Shown: positions 1 to 5,745 of the stretch, piece by piece
Position numbering within the stretch: the stretch's first letter is position 1
How the letters are laid out: each line of letters begins with the position of its first letter
Source of the DNA: Methanobacteriaceae archaeon
GTDB lineage: Archaea > Methanobacteriota > Methanobacteria > Methanobacteriales > Methanobacteriaceae
Assembly (NCBI GenBank): GCA_030693105.1
Contig: JAUYBK010000071.1
Location: 1-5,745, forward strand
Reading direction: 5' to 3'
DNA length: 5,745 nucleotides
Program-made: the position numbers and the translations under genes
Notes under the pieces: generated by a model
What the model saw: only the letters and a program-made list of their open reading frames with translations
Databases searched by the model: none
What the model was told of the DNA's origin: nothing

Positions 1-1452
1 GTATTCCACGAACTTATAACCAACAGTCTGGATGCCACTGAAGAAGCAGGGATACTACCTGAAATAAAAATAGACTTAAAACGTTTGGAAAAAGACCATT
101 ACATCCTCAAGCACAAAGATAACGGACCTGGAATTCCAGAACCATACATCACCCGAGTATTCAGTACCATGTTCGCCGGTTCTAAGTTCCGTAACATTCA
201 GTCCCGGGGCCAGCAGGGCCTGGGATGTAGTGGATGTGTTCTTTTATCCCAGATGACTACTGGAAAACCAGCCAGAGTGGTCTCAGGATGGTATGAAGGT
301 GAAAAACTTAAAGGCGTAGAGATGACCTTTAAGATGGATGTGAAAACTAACCAGGGTTTAATACTATCTCGAAAGGAAGTGGAAGTAGATTCCACTGGTG
401 TGAGTATCGAACTGCACTTTAAAGACGTTTCTTATTCTCTAAGTGAACAAGGGGCCTACGAGTACATTCGTAGAACCATGATCGCCAATCCTCATTCTAA
501 AATAACCTTCCGGGACCCCACTGGACATAAGTACATCTTTGAAAGGGCCGACCATGGCATACCTCCGCTTCCTAAGGAAGTTTTACCTCACCCAAAAGGT
601 GTGACTGCTGATGACTTGATATTTATGGCCAAGCACACCGACAAACGTCGTTTCCGCAGTTTGCTTACCAGTAACCTGTCCCGTATGTCCACCAAGCGGG
701 TTAATGAAATCGAAGAAATCACAGGTATAGATTTGAATAAACGACCTAAGGATATGAAGTGGGAAGAAGCCGAGGCTATTGTAGAGACCTTTTCCAAAAT
801 GGATTTCATGGCCCCTCCCACCTCCGGCTTGATCCCCATAGGTAAAGAGCAGATCGAGAAAGGGATGAGAGAAATCTTGAATCCCGAATTCGTTACTTCT
901 ATTACCCGAAAACCCAAAACATTCCGGGGAGGTATTTCGTTTGTCGTCGAAGCTGGTATTGCCTACGGAGGAGATTCAGGGCGAATGGTAGGAGACCAAA
1001 GAAAAGCAGAAATTATGCGTTTTGCTAATCGGGTGCCTCTGTCCTTTGACCAGGGGAGCTGTGCCATTACGGATGCATTAAAAAGTGTGGATTGGAAGCG
1101 ATATGGTATTCGCGACCTTGATAACGCCCCCATAACTGTTTTCGTTAACATGGTATCCACGAACGTACCTTACTTATCCACCGGAAAACAGAGCGTGGCT
1201 CCGGAACCAGAAATACTCCACGAAGTGCGTCAAGCCACCATGAAAGTGGCCAGAAAGATGCAAAAATATATTCGGGCCAAGAAAGCAGCCCAAGAAGAGG
1301 CATTACGTTCTAAAGTCTTTGAAACCTACGTTCCGGTGGTTATCAGGCAAGCCGCAGTGCTGGCCGAGAAAGACGTTCCAGAATATGACATAGTCATGGC
1401 CAAAGTTACCCGCAAAGCAAAAATGACGGCCAGCGAGGTTGAAGATGAATAA
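1..1452 (+). CDS. top6B: DNA topoisomerase VI subunit B (5' partial)
   Basis: This is the ATPase subunit of topoisomerase VI, the archaeal type IIB enzyme that passes one DNA duplex through another; it dimerises on ATP binding and drives the gate formed by subunit A. The frame is open from base 1, giving 483 residues, so the start codon and roughly 30-40 N-terminal residues lie upstream (estimate from family length). The fragment opens with the GHKL N-box, HELITNSLDA (residues 3-12, with the Glu and Asn that handle Mg-ATP). The DNGPGI motif follows at 40-45 and the glycine-rich ATP lid RGQQGLGCSG at about 69-78. A helix-two-turn-helix region lies at about 205-275 and the transducer domain from about 290. 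The transducer contains NVPYLSTGKQ, whose Lys396 corresponds to the switch lysine that contacts the ATP gamma-phosphate. The internal TTG at 85 is not a start, because the N-box lies upstream in the same frame. The gene ends with TAA at 1450-1452, overlapping top6A. Its promoter is outside the window. Confidence 0.96.
   Translation, partial: VFHELITNSLDATEEAGILPEIKIDLKRLEKDHYILKHKDNGPGIPEPYITRVFSTMFAGSKFRNIQSRGQQGLGCSGCVLLSQMTTGKPARVVSGWYEGEKLKGVEMTFKMDVKTNQGLILSRKEVEVDSTGVSIELHFKDVSYSLSEQGAYEYIRRTMIANPHSKITFRDPTGHKYIFERADHGIPPLPKEVLPHPKGVTADDLIFMAKHTDKRRFRSLLTSNLSRMSTKRVNEIEEITGIDLNKRPKDMKWEEAEAIVETFSKMDFMAPPTSGLIPIGKEQIEKGMREILNPEFVTSITRKPKTFRGGISFVVEAGIAYGGDSGRMVGDQRKAEIMRFANRVPLSFDQGSCAITDALKSVDWKRYGIRDLDNAPITVFVNMVSTNVPYLSTGKQSVAPEPEILHEVRQATMKVARKMQKYIRAKKAAQEEALRSKVFETYVPVVIRQAAVLAEKDVPEYDIVMAKVTRKAKMTASEVEDE
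1435..1439 (+). promoter_or_regulatory. ribosome binding site of top6A, inside top6B
   Basis: GAGGT lies inside the last codons of top6B, five bases before ATG 1445. It matches the anti-Shine-Dalgarno end of archaeal 16S rRNA and decides between the ATG and the TTG at 1439. Confidence 0.7.
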
Positions 1453-2521
1453 AAAAGAAGCCAAGGCCAATAGAAAAAATATTGCCGTTAACAAGCTCAA
1501 AAGTCTGGGAGACATGATTTTGGAGGACGTTGAGAAAAACCAGGTCCCCTCCATACGAGTACCATCCAGAGGTACTTCTAATATCGTATACGACGACGAG
1601 AAACGGTATTACGTCCTGGGAGATCGTTACGGAAGACGTTCTTTAGGTAATGTTAAACAGATCAAGAAGTTAGCCCAGATGGTGTACATTGCCAATTTCT
1701 GTAAAGGCCTAATGGAAACTGGGAAGACCGCTACCCTCAGGGAGATGTACTACGTATCTGAAGGTTGGGACATAGACTTTGGGGATCAGCAGGAGTCTAA
1801 CATTGTAGGTGAAGACCTGGAAGTGACTCTGGGGATGACCAGAGAAGATCTGGGCCTCATGCCCGAAGAAGACGGTGCTTCAGTTTACGGTAAACTCAAG
1901 GTCATGGAAGGTGACGTGGAAATTGACGCCATGCGCTCCGGTAAATCAGGATACACCATTCCTCCATCGATAGATGAAGTTGATTTCGTTGAACATGACG
2001 TTAAACGAGTTATAGCAGTGGAAACCATGGGTATGTTCCACCGACTAGTCCAGGAGAACGCTTACAAAAAGTTCGACACCCTTATTGTGGGACTTAAAGG
2101 ACAGGCCGCCAGAGCAACTCGTCGTTTCTTAAAAAGGGTTAATGAAGAGCTGCACTTGCCAGTGTACATTTGTAACGACGGAGACCCCTGGGGATTCCAC
2201 ATCGCCATGGTTATAATCTCCGGAAGTGCTAAGTTAGCTCACGTAAACCACGAACTGGCCACTCCTGATGCGCGATTTTTAGGAGTGACTGCGTCGGACA
2301 TCATAAACTACGACCTTCCCACTGACCCTTTAAAGGATATCGACGTTTTAAGGTTGAAGGAACTTCTTAAAGATCCACGTTACAAGGACGAACAATGGAA
2401 AATGGAGATCAAAAAGATGATGAAAATAGGGAAGAAAGCAGAACAGCAGTCTTTCTCTAAGTACGGTTTAGAATACGTAGTAGACACTTATTTACCTCAG
2501 AAATTAGAGCAGATGGAATAA
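1445..2521 (+). CDS. top6A: DNA topoisomerase VI subunit A
   Basis: This is the DNA-cleaving subunit of topoisomerase VI and a homologue of eukaryotic Spo11; two copies cut both strands and stay attached through 5'-phosphotyrosine links. With ATG 1445 as start the protein has 358 residues, normal for the family. The winged-helix (CAP-like) domain carries LREMYYVSEGW at 98-108, and the second tyrosine, Tyr103, is the expected catalytic residue. The Toprim domain has its acidic Mg-binding residues in AVETMG (Glu193) and CNDGDPWG (Asp245 and Asp247). ATG 1445 is chosen over an in-frame TTG at 1439 because GAGGT at 1435-1439 is placed correctly (5-nt spacer) for the ATG, while the TTG would overlap it. 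It overlaps the end of top6B by 8 nt, so the subunits are probably made from one mRNA with translational coupling. Nothing appears truncated or altered. Confidence 0.97.
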   Translation: MNKKEAKANRKNIAVNKLKSLGDMILEDVEKNQVPSIRVPSRGTSNIVYDDEKRYYVLGDRYGRRSLGNVKQIKKLAQMVYIANFCKGLMETGKTATLREMYYVSEGWDIDFGDQQESNIVGEDLEVTLGMTREDLGLMPEEDGASVYGKLKVMEGDVEIDAMRSGKSGYTIPPSIDEVDFVEHDVKRVIAVETMGMFHRLVQENAYKKFDTLIVGLKGQAARATRRFLKRVNEELHLPVYICNDGDPWGFHIAMVIISGSAKLAHVNHELATPDARFLGVTASDIINYDLPTDPLKDIDVLRLKELLKDPRYKDEQWKMEIKKMMKIGKKAEQQSFSKYGLEYVVDTYLPQKLEQME

Positions 2522-2570
2522 ATGAATTCCATCCGCTCATAATAAGCCCCATCGCTATTTGGAGCTATCT

Positions 2571-2582
2571 TATTCTTTTTTT
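2571..2582 (+). terminator. oligo-T terminator after top6A
   Basis: A T-rich tract, TATTC followed by seven T, begins about 50 nt after the top6A stop. Archaeal RNA polymerase typically terminates at such oligo-T runs without needing a strong hairpin. A weak imperfect inverted repeat, AGCCCC (2545-2550) against GGAGCT (2561-2566) with one mismatch, sits just upstream and may help. The call rests on composition and position only. Confidence 0.5.
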
Positions 2583-2646
2583 AACCAATTTCAATCCAAA
2601 TTTAAAAGCATTTAAACCTTATTTTACCGGTAATTTAATCAAAAAA

Positions 2647-2654
2647 TATATAAT
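2647..2654 (+). promoter_or_regulatory. candidate TATA box for gap
   Basis: TATATAAT, preceded by an A-rich stretch that could serve as the TFB recognition element, is the best TATA match between top6A and gap. Transcription would be expected to start about 25 nt downstream, near 2675, giving a leader of roughly 115 nt. The 270-bp region 2522-2791 is AT-rich throughout, and other TATA-like runs exist (TTTAAA at 2601 and 2611; TTATTATTATTTTAA around 2714-2728). The last would give a leader of only about 40 nt, so the assignment is tentative. I see no ORF or RNA gene in this spacer. Confidence 0.45.
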
Positions 2655-2704
2655 AAGATGTAGACATAAAGATTCATGCAGAGTTTTATGCTGAAATAGA
2701 CTTA

Positions 2705-2759
2705 TCTGGGAGATTATTATTATTTTAATGGCCCAAAAAAATTTTCGACTGCTTCCAGA
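2705..2759 (+). other. possible hairpin in the gap mRNA leader
   Basis: TCTGGGAG (2705-2712) can pair with CTTCCAGA (2752-2759) over eight consecutive positions, one of them a G-U pair, closing an AT-rich loop of 39 nt. It ends 16 nt before the AGGTG of gap. If transcription starts near 2675 it would lie in the leader. An eight-base match in 270 bp can arise by chance, so this is a candidate structure only. Confidence 0.25.
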
Positions 2760-2775
2760 GGTCCCGGCAAAATTA

Positions 2776-2780
2776 AGGTG
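2776..2780 (+). promoter_or_regulatory. ribosome binding site of gap
   Basis: AGGTG lies 11 nt upstream of ATG 2792. The spacing is a little long but within range, and the start is independently supported by the N-terminal sequence expected of archaeal GAPDH. Confidence 0.55.
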
Positions 2781-2791
2781 GACGTGTAATC

Positions 2792-3808
2792 ATGAAATCA
2801 GTCGGTGTAAACGGATACGGAACCATAGGGAAAAGAGTAGCAGACGCAGTTTCCTGTCAGGACGACATGAAGATCGTAGGAGTCACCAAGCGAACTCCAG
2901 ACTTTGAGGCTCAAATGGCCGTTCAAAATGGCTACCCACTTTATATCAGTGCCCCAGAAAGAGAAGGACTTTTTGAAGAAGCTGGAATAAGTGTGAAGGG
3001 AACCATCAACGACCTTCATGATATGGTAGACATCATGGTGGACTGTACCCCTGAAGGTATAGGTGCCCAGAACATGGAAGTCTACAAAGAAAAAGGGATC
3101 AAGGGTATATTCCAGGGTGGTGAAAAACAAGAAGCCATTGGCCATTCTTTCAACTCCTTCACCAATTTCAAAGACGCTTGGGGTGCCGATTACGTTAGAG
3201 TGGTTTCCTGCAACACCACGGGTTTATGCCGGACTTTAAAACCCATCGATGACCTTTGTGGTATTAAAAAAGTGAGAGCGGTTATGGTGAGGAGAGGAGC
3301 TGACCCTGGACAAGTCAAAAAGGGACCAATCAACGCCATAGTACCTAACCCACCTACCGTGCCCAGTCACCACGGGCCCGACGTGCAGACGGTCATGTAC
3401 GACCTTAATATTATCACCATGGCTTTACTGGTACCCACCACCCTCATGCACCAGCACAACTTGATGGTGGAGTTGGAATCGGTACCCAGCATAGATGAAG
3501 TCATAGACACCCTAGAGGCCACTCCCCGGGTCATGCTATTCGAAGCAAATAGAGGAGCAGGATCCACCGCAGAAATCATGGAATACGCCCGGGAAATGGG
3601 TAGACCACGCAGTGACCTGTTCGAGATAGCTGTGTGGAAGGAGTCCATAAACGTCGACGAAGGGGAACTGTTCTACATGCAGGCCATTCATCAGGAGTCA
3701 GACGTGGTGCCAGAGAACGTGGACTGCATCCGGGCCATGCTGGAGATGGAAGAGGACCCAGATAAGTCCATCACCAAAACTAACAAAGCTATGGGGATTG
3801 TAGGATAA
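2792..3808 (+). CDS. gap: type II glyceraldehyde-3-phosphate dehydrogenase (NAD(P)+, phosphorylating)
   Basis: This is the archaeal (type II) GAPDH, which interconverts glyceraldehyde-3-phosphate and 1,3-bisphosphoglycerate in the cytoplasm; in methanogens it runs mainly toward gluconeogenesis. The 338 residues match the family length (about 335-340). The Rossmann motif GYGTIGKRVADAV sits at 8-20, directly at the N-terminus, which fixes ATG 2792 as the start. VTKRTP at 31-36 follows the second strand, where archaeal enzymes carry basic residues that accommodate the NADP phosphate. The catalytic nucleophile is Cys140 in VSCNTTGLCR. MHQHN at 219-223 holds the histidine proposed as the catalytic base. 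PNPPTVPSHHGPD at 185-197 is a typical conserved segment. The gene has its own AT-rich upstream region and an oligo-T run after its TAA, suggesting a mostly monocistronic transcript. No defects are visible. Confidence 0.97.
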   Translation: MKSVGVNGYGTIGKRVADAVSCQDDMKIVGVTKRTPDFEAQMAVQNGYPLYISAPEREGLFEEAGISVKGTINDLHDMVDIMVDCTPEGIGAQNMEVYKEKGIKGIFQGGEKQEAIGHSFNSFTNFKDAWGADYVRVVSCNTTGLCRTLKPIDDLCGIKKVRAVMVRRGADPGQVKKGPINAIVPNPPTVPSHHGPDVQTVMYDLNIITMALLVPTTLMHQHNLMVELESVPSIDEVIDTLEATPRVMLFEANRGAGSTAEIMEYAREMGRPRSDLFEIAVWKESINVDEGELFYMQAIHQESDVVPENVDCIRAMLEMEEDPDKSITKTNKAMGIVG

Positions 3809-3818
3809 TTAAAATCCC

Positions 3819-3826
3819 TATAAATT
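3819..3826 (+). promoter_or_regulatory. candidate TATA box for pscS
   Basis: TATAAATT begins 11 nt after the gap stop codon. A start about 25 nt downstream (near 3848) would give a leader of roughly 14 nt, just long enough to hold the AGGTG at 3851-3855. No clear TFB recognition element is visible upstream. Confidence 0.5.
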
Positions 3827-3827
3827 C

Positions 3828-3850
3828 TTTTTTTATTTCTTTAATTTTTT
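3828..3850 (+). terminator. oligo-T terminator after gap
   Basis: Seven T at 3828-3834, then TTTCTTT, then six T at 3845-3850 form a strongly T-rich stretch shortly after the gap stop. This is the usual form of an intrinsic archaeal terminator. It lies between the pscS TATA element and the pscS start, so the two signals are interleaved. Some readthrough into pscS is possible. Confidence 0.55.
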
Positions 3851-3855
3851 AGGTG
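3851..3855 (+). promoter_or_regulatory. ribosome binding site that sets the pscS start
   Basis: AGGTG is followed by a six-base spacer and ATG 3862. The GTG within it (3853) is in frame with the gene but is better read as part of the ribosome binding site than as the start codon. Confidence 0.7.
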
Positions 3856-3861
3856 TGCATC

Positions 3862-5001
3862 ATGGAATGTCAGGATTACTCACTTACCAGAACCGTGGAA
3901 AGAGATAGTTTAAACTTAAACCCCCTCCAAAGAGGAGGTTTTCTACCTGTTGAGGCCAGGAAAGCCCTATTTGAATTTTCAGACGGTTACAGTGTCTGTG
4001 ACTACTGCGCTGGCCGGTTGGACGAGATCAAAAAACCCTCAGTTACGAATTTTCTAGACGATTTAGCACAGTTTTTAAAGGTGGATACTGTTCGAACTGT
4101 GCACGGCGCTAGGGAAGGTAAATTCGCCGTGATGCATGCTATGTGTAAGCCGGGAGATACTATAGTGGTGGATGGAAACGCCCATTACACCACCCACCTG
4201 GCTGCCGAGCGCAACGGACTGAACATGGCGGAAGTACCCACCAGCGGCCATCCCCATTACCGGGTCAACCCGGAAGGGTATCGGGAAGTCGTAGACCAAC
4301 TTCAGGACAATGGCGAAGAGCCCAGTCTACTGGTCCTAACCCATGTAGATGGTAACTACGGCAACCTGTCTGATTCAAGTATCGTGGGCAAGATTGCTGC
4401 GGAGAAGGGTATTCCTCTACTTTTAAACTGCGCTTATTCCATGGGACGCTTACCTATTGACGCTAAAAAGTTAAAAGCAGACTTTTTGGTGGGAAGTGGT
4501 CATAAAAGCATGGCTGCCTCCGGACCTATTGGAGTCCTGGGAGTGAAGGAAGAGTGGGCCGAACAGGTCCTGAAACGGTCCCCCCGACACGAAGTTAAGG
4601 AACTGGAAATGTTGGGATGTACCAGCCGGGGCGCCCCCCTTGCTACTTTAATGGCTTCTCTTCCCCACGTAATAGAACGTACCAAAAAATGGGACGACGA
4701 AGTGCAGAAAACCCGCAAATTCGTGACTGAAATGGAAAAAATCGGTGAAATAAAACAGATTGGAGTCCGTCCTAAAGAACACGACTTGGTCCGCTTTGAA
4801 ACTCCCCTGTTCCACCAGATAGCCGAAACTCATCCTAGACGTGGTTTTTTCCTCTACGAAGAACTGAAAAAACGTAACATAGTTGGTATCAAACGGGGAC
4901 AGACCCAGTGGTTCAAGTGCAGTATTTACGGCTTCACTCCCCAGCAGGCGGATTACATTATCCTCAGCTTCCAGGAAATTGGCCAGAAGTATGGAGATTA
5001 G
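3862..5001 (+). CDS. pscS: O-phospho-L-seryl-tRNA:Cys-tRNA synthase (SepCysS)
   Basis: This PLP enzyme converts phosphoseryl-tRNA(Cys), made by SepRS, into Cys-tRNA(Cys) using a sulfur donor; it is the tRNA-dependent cysteine route of methanogens and relatives. From ATG 3862 the protein has 379 residues, the usual length. It is a fold-type I aminotransferase-like protein. The Schiff-base lysine is Lys215 in GSGHKSMAASGPIG. The three cysteines typical of SepCysS, thought to carry the persulfide, are present: Cys46 and Cys49 in SVCDYCAGRL, and Cys253 in LGCTSRG. Other family segments are LNLNPLQRGG near the N-terminus, VHGAREGKFAV (80-90) and THVDGNYGN (160-168). GTG 3853 is rejected as start because it is part of the AGGTG. 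The MBL hydrolase gene follows after 27 nt and is probably in the same transcript. The partner gene sepS is not in the window. No key residue is missing. Confidence 0.96.
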   Translation: MECQDYSLTRTVERDSLNLNPLQRGGFLPVEARKALFEFSDGYSVCDYCAGRLDEIKKPSVTNFLDDLAQFLKVDTVRTVHGAREGKFAVMHAMCKPGDTIVVDGNAHYTTHLAAERNGLNMAEVPTSGHPHYRVNPEGYREVVDQLQDNGEEPSLLVLTHVDGNYGNLSDSSIVGKIAAEKGIPLLLNCAYSMGRLPIDAKKLKADFLVGSGHKSMAASGPIGVLGVKEEWAEQVLKRSPRHEVKELEMLGCTSRGAPLATLMASLPHVIERTKKWDDEVQKTRKFVTEMEKIGEIKQIGVRPKEHDLVRFETPLFHQIAETHPRRGFFLYEELKKRNIVGIKRGQTQWFKCSIYGFTPQQADYIILSFQEIGQKYGD

Positions 5002-5017
5002 ATTTGAAAATGGCCAT

Positions 5018-5021
5018 GAGG
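5018..5021 (+). promoter_or_regulatory. ribosome binding site of the MBL-fold gene
   Basis: GAGG lies seven bases before ATG 5029. It supports translation starting there, in the frame that is later interrupted, and thus supports the view that the true N-terminus is in that frame. Confidence 0.5.
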
Positions 5022-5028
5022 ACTAAGA

Positions 5029-5745
5029 ATGCCAGTCGAATCTATAAAGATCATAAAACCGGGCAGTTTAATTTTAGACACATTTGAAACCCCTAAATCG
5101 GGCCTTTTAGCCCTAAAATACTTTCAGGAGTGGGTGGTGGCTCCACAGTGACCTACATTAAAACGGACTGTAACATCCTGGTTGACACCGGCTTTGACTA
5201 CGAAATTGATAATAGCCCCGAGAATTTAAAGCGCAACCGCCAAGACCTGACACACGCACTGGCCCGGTTCAATCTGAAAGTAGAAAATATTGACCTGGTC
5301 TTCATAAACCACGGTCACCAGGACCATTACGGAAATCTGGAGCTTTTTTTAGATGCAGAAGTTTTAAGCAGCACTCCACTTGTACGAAACGGGCCCATAA
5401 TTTCCAAGGGAGTTAAAGACGGATCTTCCATAGCGGAGGGGGTCCGGGTGGTTTATACCCCTGGCCACACCTTTGAACACACCTCTTTACTACTAGAAAC
5501 TAATAAAATGAGGTACAGTCTAGCCACGGAAGGTATTGGAAGAATTATGGGAGTAAGGGAACTTAAAGTGGCCATTGCCGGAGATGCCGTGGCATCCTCA
5601 GCCCATTACGCTGCAGGGAAAAGTTGGAACTACAACGAAGACTTCATATCTGATCAAATGGCTGCAGATAGTTTAAAAAAAATTGAAACTGCAGATTACA
5701 TAATACCCGGTCATGGGAACATATTCTACAACTTTTTAAAACCAG
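5029..5745 (+). CDS. MBL-fold metallohydrolase, frame-disrupted near 5095 and 3' partial
   Basis: This encodes a metallo-beta-lactamase-fold hydrolase; substrate unknown. From ATG 5029 the frame reads MPVESIKIIKPGSLILDTFE and on to codon 5092, then diverges and stops at TGA 5149. From 5097 a different frame is open to the window end and encodes the rest of the fold. It reads IGPFSPKILSG, GGGSTVTYIKTDCNILVDTG, then the metal motif HGHQDH (5310-5327). The other ligands follow: His in TPGHTFEHTS (5466), Asp in IAGDAV (5583) and His in IIPGHGN (5712). One extra A in AAA at 5095-5097 would join the frames as TPKIGPFSP. The merged product is about 239 residues at the window edge, nearly full length for a small MBL protein. 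Alternatives are a real pseudogene, or a shorter protein from GTG 5130 or 5148; the latter would lack part of the first strand. The gene is 27 nt behind pscS and likely co-transcribed. Confidence 0.8.

Noticed and set aside
588..917. Antisense open frame of 109 codons inside top6B
   Set aside because: It lies wholly within a clearly coding + strand gene with intact family motifs, has no recognisable domain or ribosome binding site, and is a codon-bias shadow.
2522..2791. Small RNA gene, tRNA or short ORF in the top6A-gap spacer
   Set aside because: I found no cloverleaf, no convincing ORF and no strong structured GC-rich block. The short ATG at 2728 is out of frame with gap and lacks a ribosome binding site.
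2798..3145. Antisense open frame of 115 codons inside gap
   Set aside because: It is opposite the conserved NAD(P)-binding region of gap; the translation resembles no family I recognise and lacks start signals.
5010..5087. Alternative start at ATG 5010 for a small protein or for the MBL gene
   Set aside because: This frame stops at TGA 5085 after 25 codons, has no matching ribosome binding site and yields no family-like sequence.
5085..5105. Programmed -1 ribosomal frameshift to join the two parts of the MBL gene
   Set aside because: The local sequence (ACC CCT AAA TCG) is not an X XXY YYZ slippery heptamer and no strong downstream hairpin or pseudoknot is evident. A one-base indel explains it more simply.
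5130..5150. GTG 5130 or GTG 5148 as the true start of the MBL gene
   Set aside because: Possible, but it would remove part of the first strand of the fold and leave the plausible N-terminal coding segment and GAGG at 5018 unexplained. The nearby G-rich GGGTGGTGG encodes the GGG of the protein and need not be a ribosome binding site.
1..5745. Mobile element, CRISPR array, defence system or other novel system
   Set aside because: No terminal repeats, regular direct repeats, transposase or nuclease motifs were seen on either strand. Four of the five genes are well-known housekeeping families with uniform style.

Overview
The window reads as a chromosomal segment of a methanogenic euryarchaeon, most likely of the order Methanobacteriales (Methanobacterium-like). 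The evidence is the combination of a type IIB topoisomerase (topoisomerase VI), an archaeal type II phosphorylating glyceraldehyde-3-phosphate dehydrogenase and Sep-tRNA:Cys-tRNA synthase. It also has archaeal signals: AT-rich TATA elements, oligo-T terminators and GGTG/GAGG ribosome binding sites. The genus is inferred from overall gene content and protein style, not from a search. All genes lie on the + strand.

Layout: (1) 1-1452, the 3' part of top6B, cut at its 5' end by the window edge just before the ATP-binding N-box. (2) 1445-2521, top6A, overlapping top6B by 8 nt and translationally coupled to it. (3) 2522-2791, a 270-bp AT-rich intergenic region with a likely top6 terminator, a TATA-like promoter for the next gene and a possible hairpin in its long leader. 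(4) 2792-3808, gap. (5) 3809-3861, a compact 53-bp spacer combining an oligo-T terminator for gap, a TATA box and a ribosome binding site. (6) 3862-5001, pscS (SepCysS). (7) 5029 to the window end, a metallo-beta-lactamase-fold hydrolase gene. Its reading frame is broken near 5095: the N-terminal 22 codons are in one frame and the rest, with all metal ligands, in another. It is also cut by the window edge.

Functionally this is housekeeping. Top6A and Top6B form the A2B2 topoisomerase VI that relaxes and decatenates DNA. Gap works in gluconeogenesis/glycolysis. SepCysS makes Cys-tRNA from phosphoseryl-tRNA. The MBL hydrolase lies 27 nt downstream of pscS and is probably co-transcribed, but its substrate is unknown. 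I see no mobile element, CRISPR array, tRNA, rRNA or defence system. The one real anomaly is the frameshift in the last gene. The other observations (gap leader hairpin, cysteine-rich ATP lid of Top6B, compact pscS promoter) are modest.
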